Of a stretch of DNA of 64,000 nt, positions 11,246 to 21,500 are shown piece after piece; position 1 is the first letter of the stretch, and each line of letters starts with the position of its first letter. A model generated the notes under the pieces. That model was not told the origin of the DNA and did not search any database. It worked only from the letters and a program-made list of their open reading frames with translations. The translations under genes and the position numbers were made by a program. Origin of the DNA: Apus apus (Eukaryota > Chordata > Aves > Apodiformes > Apodidae); contig NC_067289.1 of NCBI RefSeq assembly GCF_020740795.1, positions 21,782,608 through 21,846,607 of the forward strand, in the 5' to 3' direction.

Positions 11246-14200
11246 GTAGGAAGCAATGGGACCAGTTTGAGAGGGGAGGGCCTCATGGAAACCCAGTCAC
11301 GGAGACTGAATAACCCCACTGAATCTCTTCCACATTTCACTTAAACTTCTCCAGACATTGCTCATGTCTTCATCCTTGTGCTTACCAGTTTCTGTCTGAC
11401 TCCTCCTACCCACACGAGTGAAATGCCACCAGAAGTGTCCAGGAGAAAATCCACCCACCCATCTGCCCAGGCAGCCAGGAGAAACGTTCCTGGCAGGACT
11501 GGGAGGTGTTAATTGCTCCAGAAGGCTGGGAGTTGTTCAGAAGTCATTGGAAATGGGTAGATGTGGGAAGGTGGTCAGCAAATAGCACTGGTCAGCTTGG
11601 TGGGCAGAGCTGGAGTTCTGGGGACATCACCTGCTGACAGGTTGGTCATTCCAACCCATGAGAAAATCCTGATGATCCCTCTTCAAACTAATAGCTTGTA
11701 ACATAGTGATGACACCAGAAAATAAACCCATTATTGTTGTTCTATGAAAAAAACCCACGCCTAACAGAAGAGGTACACACAATCAATCCATCACACCTCA
11801 CTGTTTTGTTGTGTTTCCCTGCAAGCCCTGTTCACCAGCGAGCTGCTCAGACAGGAGCAGGCCAAGCTGAATGAAGCCCGGAAGATCTCAGTGGTGAACG
11901 TCAACCCCACCAACATCCGTCCCCACAGTGACACTCCAGAGATCCGGAAATACAAGAAGCGCTTCAACTCGGAGATACTCTGTGCTGCTCTGTGGGGTAA
12001 GCCCTGAACACATTGTGCCCTCAGCCATGAAACCTGAAGCTGTCCTCACAGAACCAAGCTCCTGCCTCTCATTGTCCCCTTCTCCAGCCCAAGCAAGGCT
12101 AACGTCCTGGAGTCCTGTGCTGTAAGAGTGATTCCTCATGTTCATGAGAAGATCCCAGCCTTAGCTGGGATTGGTCACTCTCTTGGTGGGAGCAGGGGCA
12201 AGCTCAGGGGGTTGTCCTTGGGGACAGCTGTGGCTCCCAGTGCCCATTGCCCTCTCCTCTTCAGGTGTGAATCTGCTGGTGGGTACAGAAAATGGCCTGA
12301 TGCTGCTGGATCGAAGTGGGCAAGGGAAGGTCTACAACCTGATCAACAGACGGCGATTTCAACAGATGGACGTGCTTGAGGGTCTTAACGTCCTCGTGAC
12401 AATATCAGGTACATCTCTTGTACTCTCATCCCATCCTTACCCTTCTTGGCCATATCCTCGAGCAGTTCCAGGTCAGACAAAAACTGCCTGCCACTCCCAG
12501 GGGAGATTGGAGTTGGTTTATTCCAGAATCAAAGGCATTAGATCTTCAAGGACACCTCCAAGAGCAGTTTGCTCCCGTTTCCTGCCAGCTCCACTTCATC
12601 TGCAACACTCCATCCTCCTTTAGCAGGGAATCATAGAATCCCTTTGGTTGGAAAGGACCTTTAAGATCATCAAGTCAAGGGAAGGTGCAGGATGCAGGCA
12701 GATACCCCAGCAAGGCAGGTAGTCATGACTTGAGGGGACAGCAGGCTCTGCTTTTGGGAGAGGGTCTGCTTGGCTCTAGCCAAAGGAGCCATGAACTGGG
12801 CTCCACTCCAGCTCAGACCATGGCTGTGCTCAGGGTGCCCTGGGCATCATGAGGGTCATGAGTTTGTCACTGTCTCTGAACTCAGCCAGGAGCTCTGGAG
12901 CTCTCAAATCAGGCTCATGGGCTGTTTTCTGGCAAAAAAATAAAAGAAAAAGCTCGGTAGTTCATTCTCCCAAGAGACCACCCTGCATCCTCCCTGCAGA
13001 ACAGCCCTGTGAAGCACATGGACAGAGGAACTGAGACAGAGCCTTCTCCTGCTGATCCCTGCCCCCCAAGCTCTTGCAGGACAGCAACAGAAATACTCGT
13101 TAGGGATTCCTGCTCCCTCCGTTCAGACAGGGCTCTTGAAAAATGTGCAGGAATTTGGCAGCCTCTCAGCACTGCAGAGCCCAGCTCTGGGCTCGTTGGC
13201 AAACAGCAGTGCCTGTCACAGACCAAGGAGCTCGTGTCTCAGCTCCAGGGAGGAATTAATGCTGCATGGGGGAGAAGAGAGGGAAAGAAGCCAGGTAGTT
13301 GAGTGGTAAGAGAGCTGGGGTCACAGCTCCACTGTGCCCAAATGTCTCTCCGTGAACATTGATTGACAGGAGGAAGAACATTCCCAGCGTCCAGTGAGCA
13401 AGAGCCCAGCTCTTCCAGCATCCTCTTGCAGTCCCATATACTTTTTTTTTTTCCCAAGAAAAAATAATTACTGCTTTCAACTTTATTGTGAAACAAGCTT
13501 TAATTTCATCTTCGTATGAGTGAAAATAAGCTCTGAAATCTCAAGATGTGCCATGCACACATGCGCTGCTCTGACAGGGACATTTCCTGTGCCCCCAGGA
13601 AAGAAGAACAAGCTGCGTGTCTACTACCTGTCCTGGCTGAGAAACAGGATCTTGCACAACGACCCTGAAGTGGAGAAGAAGCAGGGCTGGATCACGGTTG
13701 GGGACCTGGAGGGATGCATCCACTACAAAGTGGGTGAGTGGCCTCTCCAGGAAAAAAAAATATGTCTGGAAGGGGATACGTTTTTGTTCTCTAGGCTCTG
13801 ATCTGACCTGACGGTTTCTCTTAAAAGTACGGGTAGGCCATAGCCACACAGAAATTTGGTATTCATCTGGTGGACACTTCACCTAATGAGAACCAAGAGA
13901 GAGACAGCCTGAGAAGCTGTTCCTGGCCATAAGTTGATCAGTGTTGTTGGAAAGAAAATGAATGTTTTTAAATCGGTTTTGTTTTTATTTCAGTGAAATA
14001 TGAAAGAATCAAGTTCTTGGTGATTGCCTTAAAGAATGCTGTAGAGATCTATGCCTGGGCTCCTAAACCATATCATAAGTTTATGGCATTTAAGGTAAGT
14101 GTATCTTTTAACCAAAATATACTCTGTAATTGTAAATATATGAGATTTCTATACTACGCAGAGCAGAAAAGTCTTGCTTATGTAGCTGAGCTCCTGGGAT

Positions 14201-17200
14201 GCCTGGCAGGCTTGGAAGATGGGATGCATCCTGCTTATGGCTAGCATTTAAGCATTAATATTAGCTTACACTGACAGACTTTACTTGGAAGGGTTGCAGA
14301 AAGCTGACCAAATGCCCACGATGAAAATTGAGTTGGGGTTGGGTTTTTGTTTTGTTTTAAAAAAAGCTGACCAATTTTTCACATACAGTATGAAAACAGG
14401 TTGGCAGTATTTTCCATTTTTTATTTTGCAAGATCCTCTCCCCTTCTGCAGTGTGGATTTCTGTTTCATGAGAGAAAGTTCAGGAGAATGACCCACCCTT
14501 TCTCTTTTTCTCTCTATTTTCACCTACCTCAGTTTCCTTCCATAAGACCTTTCTCCTCTATAACCTGCCAATGAGTATTTTATACTTAGTACTTGAAAGC
14601 ACTTTTCATCCTAGGCTCTGTGCAGAGACAAGTCACAAGGGGCAATGCCTTCTGGAGACATTCCTGCTGAGTAATCTCATTTTTCATCCTTGCAGCACAA
14701 ATGGGTTTATTCAGTATTAGGTCACATTTGCTTCTTCTGAACAATAGCCACAATAAATGTGGCTCAGTGACGTGGAGAGCTCAGCCGGGGATCCAGCCTC
14801 CACTGCCTCTGGTCTGGGTGCTGGTTAGTGCTCCTGCTGCTGCTGCTCCAGTCTGGGGGGGCTGAGTATCCTTTCCTTGCCTTGTAGCAGGGATCTGTCA
14901 GGATGGCGGGAGATGCAACCCACTTATTTTCCCTGTCAGGAACCTGAGTAGTCCTTGCACAGCCAGGAGCCCTTTTCTCTCCCTGGGGATGTTTCATCCT
15001 CCTGCTGAGGACCTAAGCCATGATGAGAGACTTTGTCCTGGATCAATCCCAGCCTGCATCCAGCAGGTTAGATTGAACAGGGATAAGTAGGTCTTGGCTA
15101 ATCTGACTCATTTCAGCTGCCCAAAACAGAGCAATGACCCCTGCTGAGAGGGGAGGTGGGTGGTCACAGCTTTGCAGGCTTCCCTCTTGTTACCCTGAGC
15201 AGCACCAGCACTGGGGAGTCCCCACACACAGGCTGTACCATGCTGGTGTAAAATGGAGCTGTCACCTTCCTTGAGAGACCAAATCCTCAGGCTGGCCTTG
15301 GGCTCCTGGGGGAAGGAGCAGTGCTTGGCAAGGGGGAGCACTTACCTGCTGGGGTGGCTGGAGCGAGTGGGTAGTACCCTCTGAGGCATCTGCCACAGGG
15401 ACAGAGATATAAATAACCACATATTGAGCAGGAAACGCAGTCAAACAAATATGATTCAAAACCGTATCAGGCAGCTGCTGTGGGGTTTGTTGGTTTTCTG
15501 TGATACTCACTGAAGGGATTATAAAAGTCTTTTGCAGATCTCCAACACAAGCCACTGCTCGTGGATCTCACTGTAGAAGAGGGTCAGAGACTGAAGGTTA
15601 TCTTTGGATCACACACTGGTTTCCATGTGATTGATGTAGATTCTGGGAACTCTTACGATATCTACATACCATCTCACGTGAGTAGGAGTGCTGCTGCGTG
15701 GCTGACACAGGGCACCAGCACGGTCTGGACTGGCTCTTGGTGGCTCTGAAATGGTGACCAGTCAAGTGGCATCTTGCCGTGGGTGCAACATTCTGCAGTG
15801 CCATCCTCATTGACACTCCCTTAAAGAGGACTCGGAGGTGTCATATGCTTCATTATTCACACAGGCTGTTTCTGTCCTCATGCCTGAGCAGTCAGGTTGG
15901 AGGTTGCCATGTCCCACAGGAAGGAGAATCTGTCAGTACACTACATGGAGCTGTAATGGAGCTCTCTGTAGGGCAAGATACTGTGAAACCAGTTTCTTGA
16001 TCGTTGGACAGCACAGATCCACCAAGAGCTGGATGTCCAGCCCACTGTCCCATTTTGTGGTGTCCCAGATGTGCTCACCAATGCTTTCTTGTTCCTGCTG
16101 AGGCAGTGCAGTGTGACCAGGCAAGGGTTGCAGGATTAGGGTAGCTCAAACCTCAGTAAGCCTGATGCTCAAAACTCCCAAATCCCCTGGCAGCAGAGAC
16201 TCACCTCTCAGCTCCTTCAGCTGTTTCAAGAGAGAACCAGTGCTACAAAATATCCTGTAGCTGAGGATATTCTTGTTTGTTCATTTAAGCTCCATCCATG
16301 CTACTGGCCCAAGCAGCATGAGAAACTGGTCTAGGAGAATCTGGGTCACTAATCAGTTCCAGGAACGGCTGAATTGATGTGAGCAGCAGAATCTCCTGTG
16401 TGAGAGCTGGCAAGAAGCATAAGGAGAAATACTGGAGCAGTTTGGAATGGTTTTGTTGTCGTAGTTAGGGAGGGGCAGACTGGGTGTAAAGTCACCGTAG
16501 CTGCCTTTGGAGCTAGAGACTGATTGCTAAAAAATTAGGAATATTTTCTCCTTAGGAAAAAATCTGGGTTTATTTGCCCTAATTTGAATAGGAGATGGAT
16601 TCAGCAGTCACTTACTTGTGTTACAGCCAAGTGTCAGCCATCAGTCTAGGGGGCTTATATGTTGGGGTCTCTCTGTAATTGCTGAGCCTGTGTATCCTTG
16701 GTGCATCCCACAGCTTTGGTGGGAGGGTGAACATGACAGCTTATCCCCCTTCGAGCTCACCTCTGAAAAGCCAAAGCCTGCTCTTTGAATCGAGGGAAGG
16801 GTTTATTCTGGGGCTGGTTTGGGGTTTTGTGTTTCTAAGGCTCTGCCCTTTTCCCCATTCAATGTAATTCTGACTTTTAGGATTTGTTTTAACTGCAGAT
16901 TCAGGGCAATATTACTCCTCACGCCATTGTCATCCTGCCTAAAACAGACGGGATGGAGATGCTTGTGTGCTATGAGGATGAAGGTGTCTATGTCAACACC
17001 TATGGACGGATAACTAAGGATGTGGTGCTCCAGTGGGGAGAGATGCCTACTTCTGTGGGTAGGTCAACCCTTCCTCTTCACCTGCTTAAAATACGAATGA
17101 CAAGTAAGATGAGGATGCTGAGATGGAGTCATTTGGGCTTTTGTTAATCAAGGACCAACTGTCGCCAGATAAGAGATGCAGTTGCCAAATTTCTACCATT

Positions 17201-19723
17201 TGGTCCTGTGCAATAATAAGAGCAAAAGACTTCTTGAAGATGTGAGCTCTGGTTCATCCAAAGTATAAGGTGATATCTGGTTCATCCGAACTATAAGGTG
17301 ATACAAGCTGTGGCACTGGTGGGTACAGTGTTAAGTGGAAGAGGGCCTGAGTACAGAGCTGGGAGCACTTGGGTTGTTCTTCTGGCTCCACTGTTGCTCA
17401 GCTCCACAACCCGTGGAGGCAATCCACTGCCCAGCTCCTCACCTGCAGAAATCAGAAGTAGTGATACTTCTTCTGTTTAAATCACCCCACAATTTCTGGA
17501 TGAAAAGTGCTATGTAGAGGTGATGATCCCCATGGGCACACGCCTGGCTGCCTGAGCCTCAGGTGGGCCTTTGCATTGATGTACATAACCTTTGAGTAAC
17601 AGCTGATGAGAGCTTTTCTGCTCGTTGTGCAATATTTAGCTCAACACACTTTGTAACACCTACCAAATGCTTCCTTTTGACAGCCTACATTCATTCCAAT
17701 CAAATAATGGGCTGGGGAGAGAAGGCTATTGAAATCCGGTCAGTGGAGACGGGACACCTGGATGGAGTATTTATGCACAAGCGAGCTCAAAGGTTAAAGT
17801 TTCTATGTGAAAGAAATGATAAGGTAAGGCCACTTCAGTGCTTGTATCCGTGCTTAAAGCTACAGCCAACTGATTTCAGACTTTAGTTTTGGTTTGTCTT
17901 GAGGTTAGTACTTAATCTGAAGGTCCTGTTTAGTAAGCAGTGCCCATAAACCCACTCCTCATTCATTCTCGCCAGCAGATGCAGACCTCAGCCTGTAGTG
18001 GGTAGATCTGCAAGATCTCTTCCACCTCTAGCTGAGATCTGCTTTGGCTTGGCTTGACCTTCTCCCAGGTCTTGCATCTGACCATAAACGATTGAGTCTA
18101 CCAAGTAAATTTTGCAAAATGTGTAAGTGATCCTGGTTTGAGCTCTGGTGCATTTTTAGTTTTGTGATCTTAAAACTACTTTCTCTGTGGAGCCCCACCT
18201 ATTTCTGTGGACAGCACTGATAGATACTGCTCTGAGGTTGCACCAGAGATGCATGGGAAAGGTGACTATTGTGTAGATGTTGAGCAAAGCATGCAGGAAT
18301 GAAGGAAGGAGAAATTTCTGGAGTACTTGCATGGAAGAGATGGTTGAATGCCAAGTCTGTTTCTGCTTTTGGTATTTCCTCATCTCACAAGGTTCCACCG
18401 AAATAAATCAGGTCCACACAGCAGGGAGCACAATCACAAGCCACGTGAAGAAAGTGATTCTCTGTCCTCAGAGCAGGGTTTAATAACATGCAACAAATAA
18501 GGTTTGAGGCCACGATCAGTTCACTGAACAGCTGCTTGTCAGCTAAGCATAGCCCTAATCTGTTGTGTGGCTGGAGCCTGCAGAAAAAATGTATCCTACC
18601 CTTGGCAGTTGAGCGTGCCATGGGAAGCTGCCCAAGCAGCTGAATTTAAGTTGCTCAAATACCCTTAGTTTGCTTTTTCTTACTTTTGAGTACTTGACTC
18701 TGCAGGTTTTATACTGTTGTTTTTTTTAAAAAGATTCTTCTGGTTTGGTCCTATTGATTCCCTTTCCTTGTCTAAGAAAACTGGAAAAAAAACCCCACCT
18801 CAGTCTTTCTAAAATACTGGAACCATTTGATCACTGGTGGGTTTGAAATACTAAATACGGTTGTTTCTGGAGAAATGGTTAATGGTGAACGTCATGTGAA
18901 GATTTTGAGTAATTTTCTGTTTTCAAAAGGACAGAGGCTTCAGATTGTCCCCTTTAATATTTGCAAAATATAACTAACTTATTTTTTAAGACTTCCATTG
19001 GGGTCAAATGCTGGTGGATCCTGACAGAAGCACCAAGAATCATATTCTTCACCCAGAGTCCTGATAAATTTCTGTTCTTTGAGCATGTTGAAAGAGACTA
19101 GATTTCCCAAGCTTTGTTTTCCAAACTAGCTGAAATACCAGGACTAACTTTTCCAAAGAAAATGATTTCAAGCTCCCATGCAGGATATTGACCCAAGTGG
19201 TTAACGTTTAGCAAGATCCAAACCACTGACAGCCCTTTTATTCATATTGCATAATAAATGGCGGCACAGCAGTAAAATGTGATGAACTCAGTATTTTTAA
19301 GGTGTTCCAAACCTTGCTCTCCTTGGTAGTGATAGCAAGGGAGGTTTTATTACTGTGTTTACTAGTAGGTGGTTCCATTTGATCCAAGTCTGGTGTGGCT
19401 TAGCTCCAGCCCCTGAGCTCTGCAGAAAACCAGAACCGGGCAGTGGATCTGCAAAAAAATTCTGCTGTCCTCCAGAGAAAACAAGCAGGGAGGGAGGGTT
19501 TAGGCAGAGGAATCCATGGGATGTGGGGCAGCTCCTGCTTTCCTCAGTCACTGAGACAATCAGCACATTTTTTCTTATGATAGTAAAAATTATTATTAAG
19601 GGGTTGTTGTGTTGTGTTTTTTTTTTTGCTTCCACGCAGGTGTTTTTTGCATCGGTGAGATCCGGCGGAAGCAGCCAAGTGTTTTTCATGACCCTCAACA
19701 GAAACTCCATGATGAACTGGTAA
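3300..19723 (+). CDS. TNIK: TNIK, TRAF2 and NCK interacting kinase (3' portion, last 12 coding exons)
   Basis: TNIK is a germinal-centre (MAP4K/Ste20) family Ser/Thr kinase that acts in Wnt/TCF4 and JNK signalling and on the cytoskeleton. Only the 3' part lies here. Coding exons: 3300-3484, 5920-6046, 7697-7861, 11131-11245, 11826-11996, 12265-12408, 13599-13733, 13994-14094, 15528-15677, 16899-17058, 17684-17823, 19640-19723. All have AG acceptors and GT donors and the phases join without a break, giving 558 codons plus stop. The protein starts with [20 protein letters not shown] and ends [12 protein letters not shown], which I recognise as TNIK; the [10 protein letters not shown] segment separates it from the paralogues MINK1 and MAP4K4. 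The stop is a tandem TAA TAG. The kinase domain and coiled-coil linker are encoded upstream of the window. No coding lesion was seen. Confidence 0.97.
3541..3927 (+). repeat. CR1 LINE, 5'-truncated 3' end
   Basis: This matches the 3' part of avian CR1: the segment near gagaaggctctgaggggacc, then the aggctgcccagagatgttgt stretch, the ggtgtccctgcccatgcagg stretch, and a tail with two ATTCTGTG-type octamers at about 3912-3927. The orientation is sense to TNIK. It begins about 55 bases after the splice donor at 3485. Several small differences from the consensus, as I remember it, suggest a moderately old copy. Confidence 0.93.
3928..5919 (+). other. TNIK: TNIK intron, remainder after CR1
   Basis: Unique-looking intronic sequence that ends at the acceptor tgtcctcag (5911-5919). 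A stretch at 4540-4620 loosely resembles CR1 but is too weak to call. No exon or RNA gene was recognised. The other long introns (6047-7696, 7862-11130, 12409-13598, 14095-15527, 15678-16898, 17059-17683, 17824-19639) likewise hold nothing I can identify beyond the repeats listed separately. Confidence 0.7.
7612..7677 (+). repeat. 66-base polypyrimidine tract before TNIK exon 7697
   Basis: The run is T/C only apart from a single G at 7637. It includes C6 and C8 blocks and ends about 20 bases before the acceptor at 7695-7696. It is far longer than a normal splice-site pyrimidine tract. Confidence 0.9.
9786..9849 (-). repeat. CR1 LINE 3'-end fragment (antisense)
   Basis: The sequence reads aatcatagagccatagaat followed by a ggttgaaagggacctcaagg segment. 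This is the reverse complement of the CR1 3' terminus, with its ATTCTATG octamers and the AAGGTCCCTTCCAACC-type box. About 64 bases remain, inside a TNIK intron. Confidence 0.85.
11826..19723 (+). CDS. TNIK: TNIK C-terminal citron-homology (CNH) domain exons
   Basis: Eight exons encode the regulatory C-terminus. After the [20 protein letters not shown] helix and the [20 protein letters not shown] linker, the CNH domain begins around [20 protein letters not shown] and runs to the stop. The CNH domain is a beta-propeller-like protein-interaction module found in GCK-family kinases, Citron and Rom2; in TNIK it binds small GTPases such as Rap2. The sequence is essentially identical to the vertebrate protein I recall, which points to very strong purifying selection. 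The acceptor at 15526-15527 has a weak pyrimidine tract, but the frame ([19 protein letters not shown]) leaves no doubt about the exon. Confidence 0.95.
12628..12680 (-). repeat. CR1 LINE 3'-end fragment (antisense)
   Basis: The segment has gaatcatagaatc, then ttggttggaaaggacctttaagatcatcaagt-like sequence in the order expected for the reverse complement of a CR1 tail. It is very short (about 53 bases) and lies in the TNIK intron between exons 12265-12408 and 13599-13733. Confidence 0.85.
17248..17303 (+). repeat. 28-bp tandem duplication in TNIK intron
   Basis: Two adjacent 28-base units, 17248-17275 and 17276-17303, each start tctggttcatcc and end tataaggtgata. They differ at two positions (a/g and g/c in the middle of the unit). 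The flanking sequence is unique. Confidence 0.95.
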
Positions 19724-20009
19724 TAGGGGAGCACTTGGCACTCACCACCATGGCATTATTTCTAATGTAAAGGACATTAAACACGAGGACTAACACTGTA
19801 GAGGCAGATGTGGAGGAACACGGCTCCCCACGCTCCCCGGGTGCCCTCAGCCCCGGGGCGGGGGCTGCGGGCAGGGACGGACTTTCGCGCTTGGACCCCC
19901 CGAGGTCTCCTGATTACGCTGTGTTATAGTGGGTTATGAGTTCTCCTTTATTTTATTTTTAATTTTCCTTTCTCCCCTACTTTGTAAGAACGGGGAAAGA
20001 AGCAGTGTC

Positions 20010-20041
20010 AAAAAAAAAAAAAGAAAAAAAAGAAAAAAAAA
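20010..20041 (+). repeat. A-rich low-complexity run
   Basis: About 32 bases of A interrupted by two single Gs, in the TNIK 3' UTR. It is not preceded by a recognisable retroelement, so it is taken as simple low-complexity sequence. Confidence 0.9.
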
Positions 20042-20126
20042 GTCTGTTTTTAATTCTGTCTGCCTGCTAGCATCAAATATATAGTATGTTGTAAAGTTAC
20101 CAATTAAATCTGGTGAGAGACAGCAC

Positions 20127-20132
20127 AATAAA
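20127..20132 (+). promoter_or_regulatory. TNIK: TNIK proximal poly(A) signal
   Basis: A canonical AATAAA hexamer about 400 bases after the stop codon, followed by T/TG-rich sequence (ttttatctttgtg) that could act as the downstream element. Confidence 0.55.
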
Positions 20133-20419
20133 TGTACCTTTTATCTTTGTGATGAAGGCCATAACCGTATAGCTGGGTAATTTTAGAAATCTTTTGCCTT
20201 CACCAACATTTACATGTTGCTTTTGGCAGCAACGGCTTAACGGATTTTTAAAGAAGAGAAAAAATAATAGGTTTTTTTTCCCCTCTTTTGGGAAATGGAT
20301 TTTAAATGGCTAAACTACTAGCCTTAGACTAATAAAAATCAGCTACCATTTTTGTCAAGTCTGTCAATCCATATTTCTATATGGATCTTCACATAATGGT
20401 GTGTCTTGATAAGGGACAG

Positions 20420-20600
20420 AGGTGCCATTTGTTGTTGCTCCGGAGGTGCCCCCGGGGCTTGGCCAGAAGGGGCCAGGATGGGGGACCAGAGGAGGAGAGG
20501 GCGGCGGAGCGGTCGGAGCAGCCGCGGGAGCCCGGAGCCGGGCGCTGGTGCGCGGGGACGGCGAAACGAGCTCCCCTCCCCGTGGCTGGGCCGGGCTTGT
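20420..20600 (+). other. Isolated GC/CpG-rich patch in TNIK 3' UTR
   Basis: About 180 bases rich in GC with many CpG dinucleotides (for example gagcggtcggagcagccgcg and gcgcggggacggcgaaacga), set in AT-rich UTR. It is open in several frames on both strands, as expected for GC-rich DNA, and no protein is recognised. It might be a small CpG island or an intragenic promoter. Confidence 0.6.
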
Positions 20601-20612
20601 AAAGAGCTTAAA

Positions 20613-20632
20613 AATATATATATGTGTGTGTG
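20613..20632 (+). repeat. (TA)n(TG)n microsatellite
   Basis: About four TA units are followed by about five TG units, directly downstream of the GC-rich patch. Confidence 0.85.
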
Positions 20633-21476
20633 GTTTCTTCGGCCGAGGGTCTGAATCTCTACTCGTTTTCCACCCCCTCCGCTCCCTAGGAATTACCCAA
20701 CATACAGTGGAAGAGACAACATCTGTGCCGAACCGTGTGTGTGTGTTTAGTTCAGGTTGAATCGTGTCCTTATAAACTCTGCTCAGTTGATTTCCGTTTC
20801 TCGGCGCGTATCTGGGGTTTTCTTTCTCAGTAGCTGCAAGCATGGCCGCCTGTGGTGTTGGGGTGTCGCATAACAAGGTCTGTGTTGCTGGTTTTAACCT
20901 ACCTCGTTTCGGTTGGGGTTTGTTTGGGTTTGGTTTTTTTTGTTTGTTTTTTTTGGTTGGTTGGTTTATTTTTATTTTCCGTTCCGCTGTCGATCACAGC
21001 GCTGTTACCTCCAGCGACATATAGAGAGCTTAACTGGCAATCTTGGTGTACTCGGTAACGATGGCTTTATTAAAAAATCATTAAATCAACAGGACTTGGT
21101 CAAACTTGAATCTTTATCAAGGGTGAGAGATGATGTGGGGCGGTGGGGCTGGGTCAGGATGGGCCACCCTTGCCCAAAGCGTCCCATGGGTAGGTGTGGT
21201 ACCGGTGGGGATTGCCTGTGGTGGGACCCCTGGCAGGGCACGGCGTACAGAGGAGCGTGGGAAGGAGGAGTTTTGCAGGTGTCTTCTTCAACCACAGGGC
21301 ACTGGGCACCTTCTTGCCGGCCCAGCACAGCCCCAGGCAGCAGCAGCCTGCCCAGCACCTGGCTGAGCACAGTGACAGCCGTGACACCACCATGCTGGAA
21401 CTAAAACCCTACACAAGTCCCGTCACAGGCACTGATTGCCACCAACTCTTTGTATTCTCACTGTGGTTAAAATACA

Positions 21477-21487
21477 AATAAAATAAA
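21477..21487 (+). promoter_or_regulatory. TNIK: Overlapping distal poly(A) signals of TNIK
   Basis: Two overlapping AATAAA hexamers are followed within about 30 bases by a TTTT-rich stretch. After this point the sequence shows no further link to TNIK. Confidence 0.5.
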
Positions 21488-21500
21488 GCCCAGAGGTTTT

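Larger units (their letters stand above)
19724..21500 (+). other. TNIK: TNIK 3' UTR (extent inferred)
   Basis: This follows the tandem stop. Candidate poly(A) signals are AATAAA at 20127-20132, a TAATAAAAAT at about 20330, and two overlapping AATAAA at 21477-21482 and 21482-21487. The last pair is the best candidate for the distal end. The UTR also contains an A-rich run (20010-20041), a GC-rich CpG patch (20420-20600) and a short TA/TG repeat. Which site is used cannot be told from the sequence. Confidence 0.6.
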
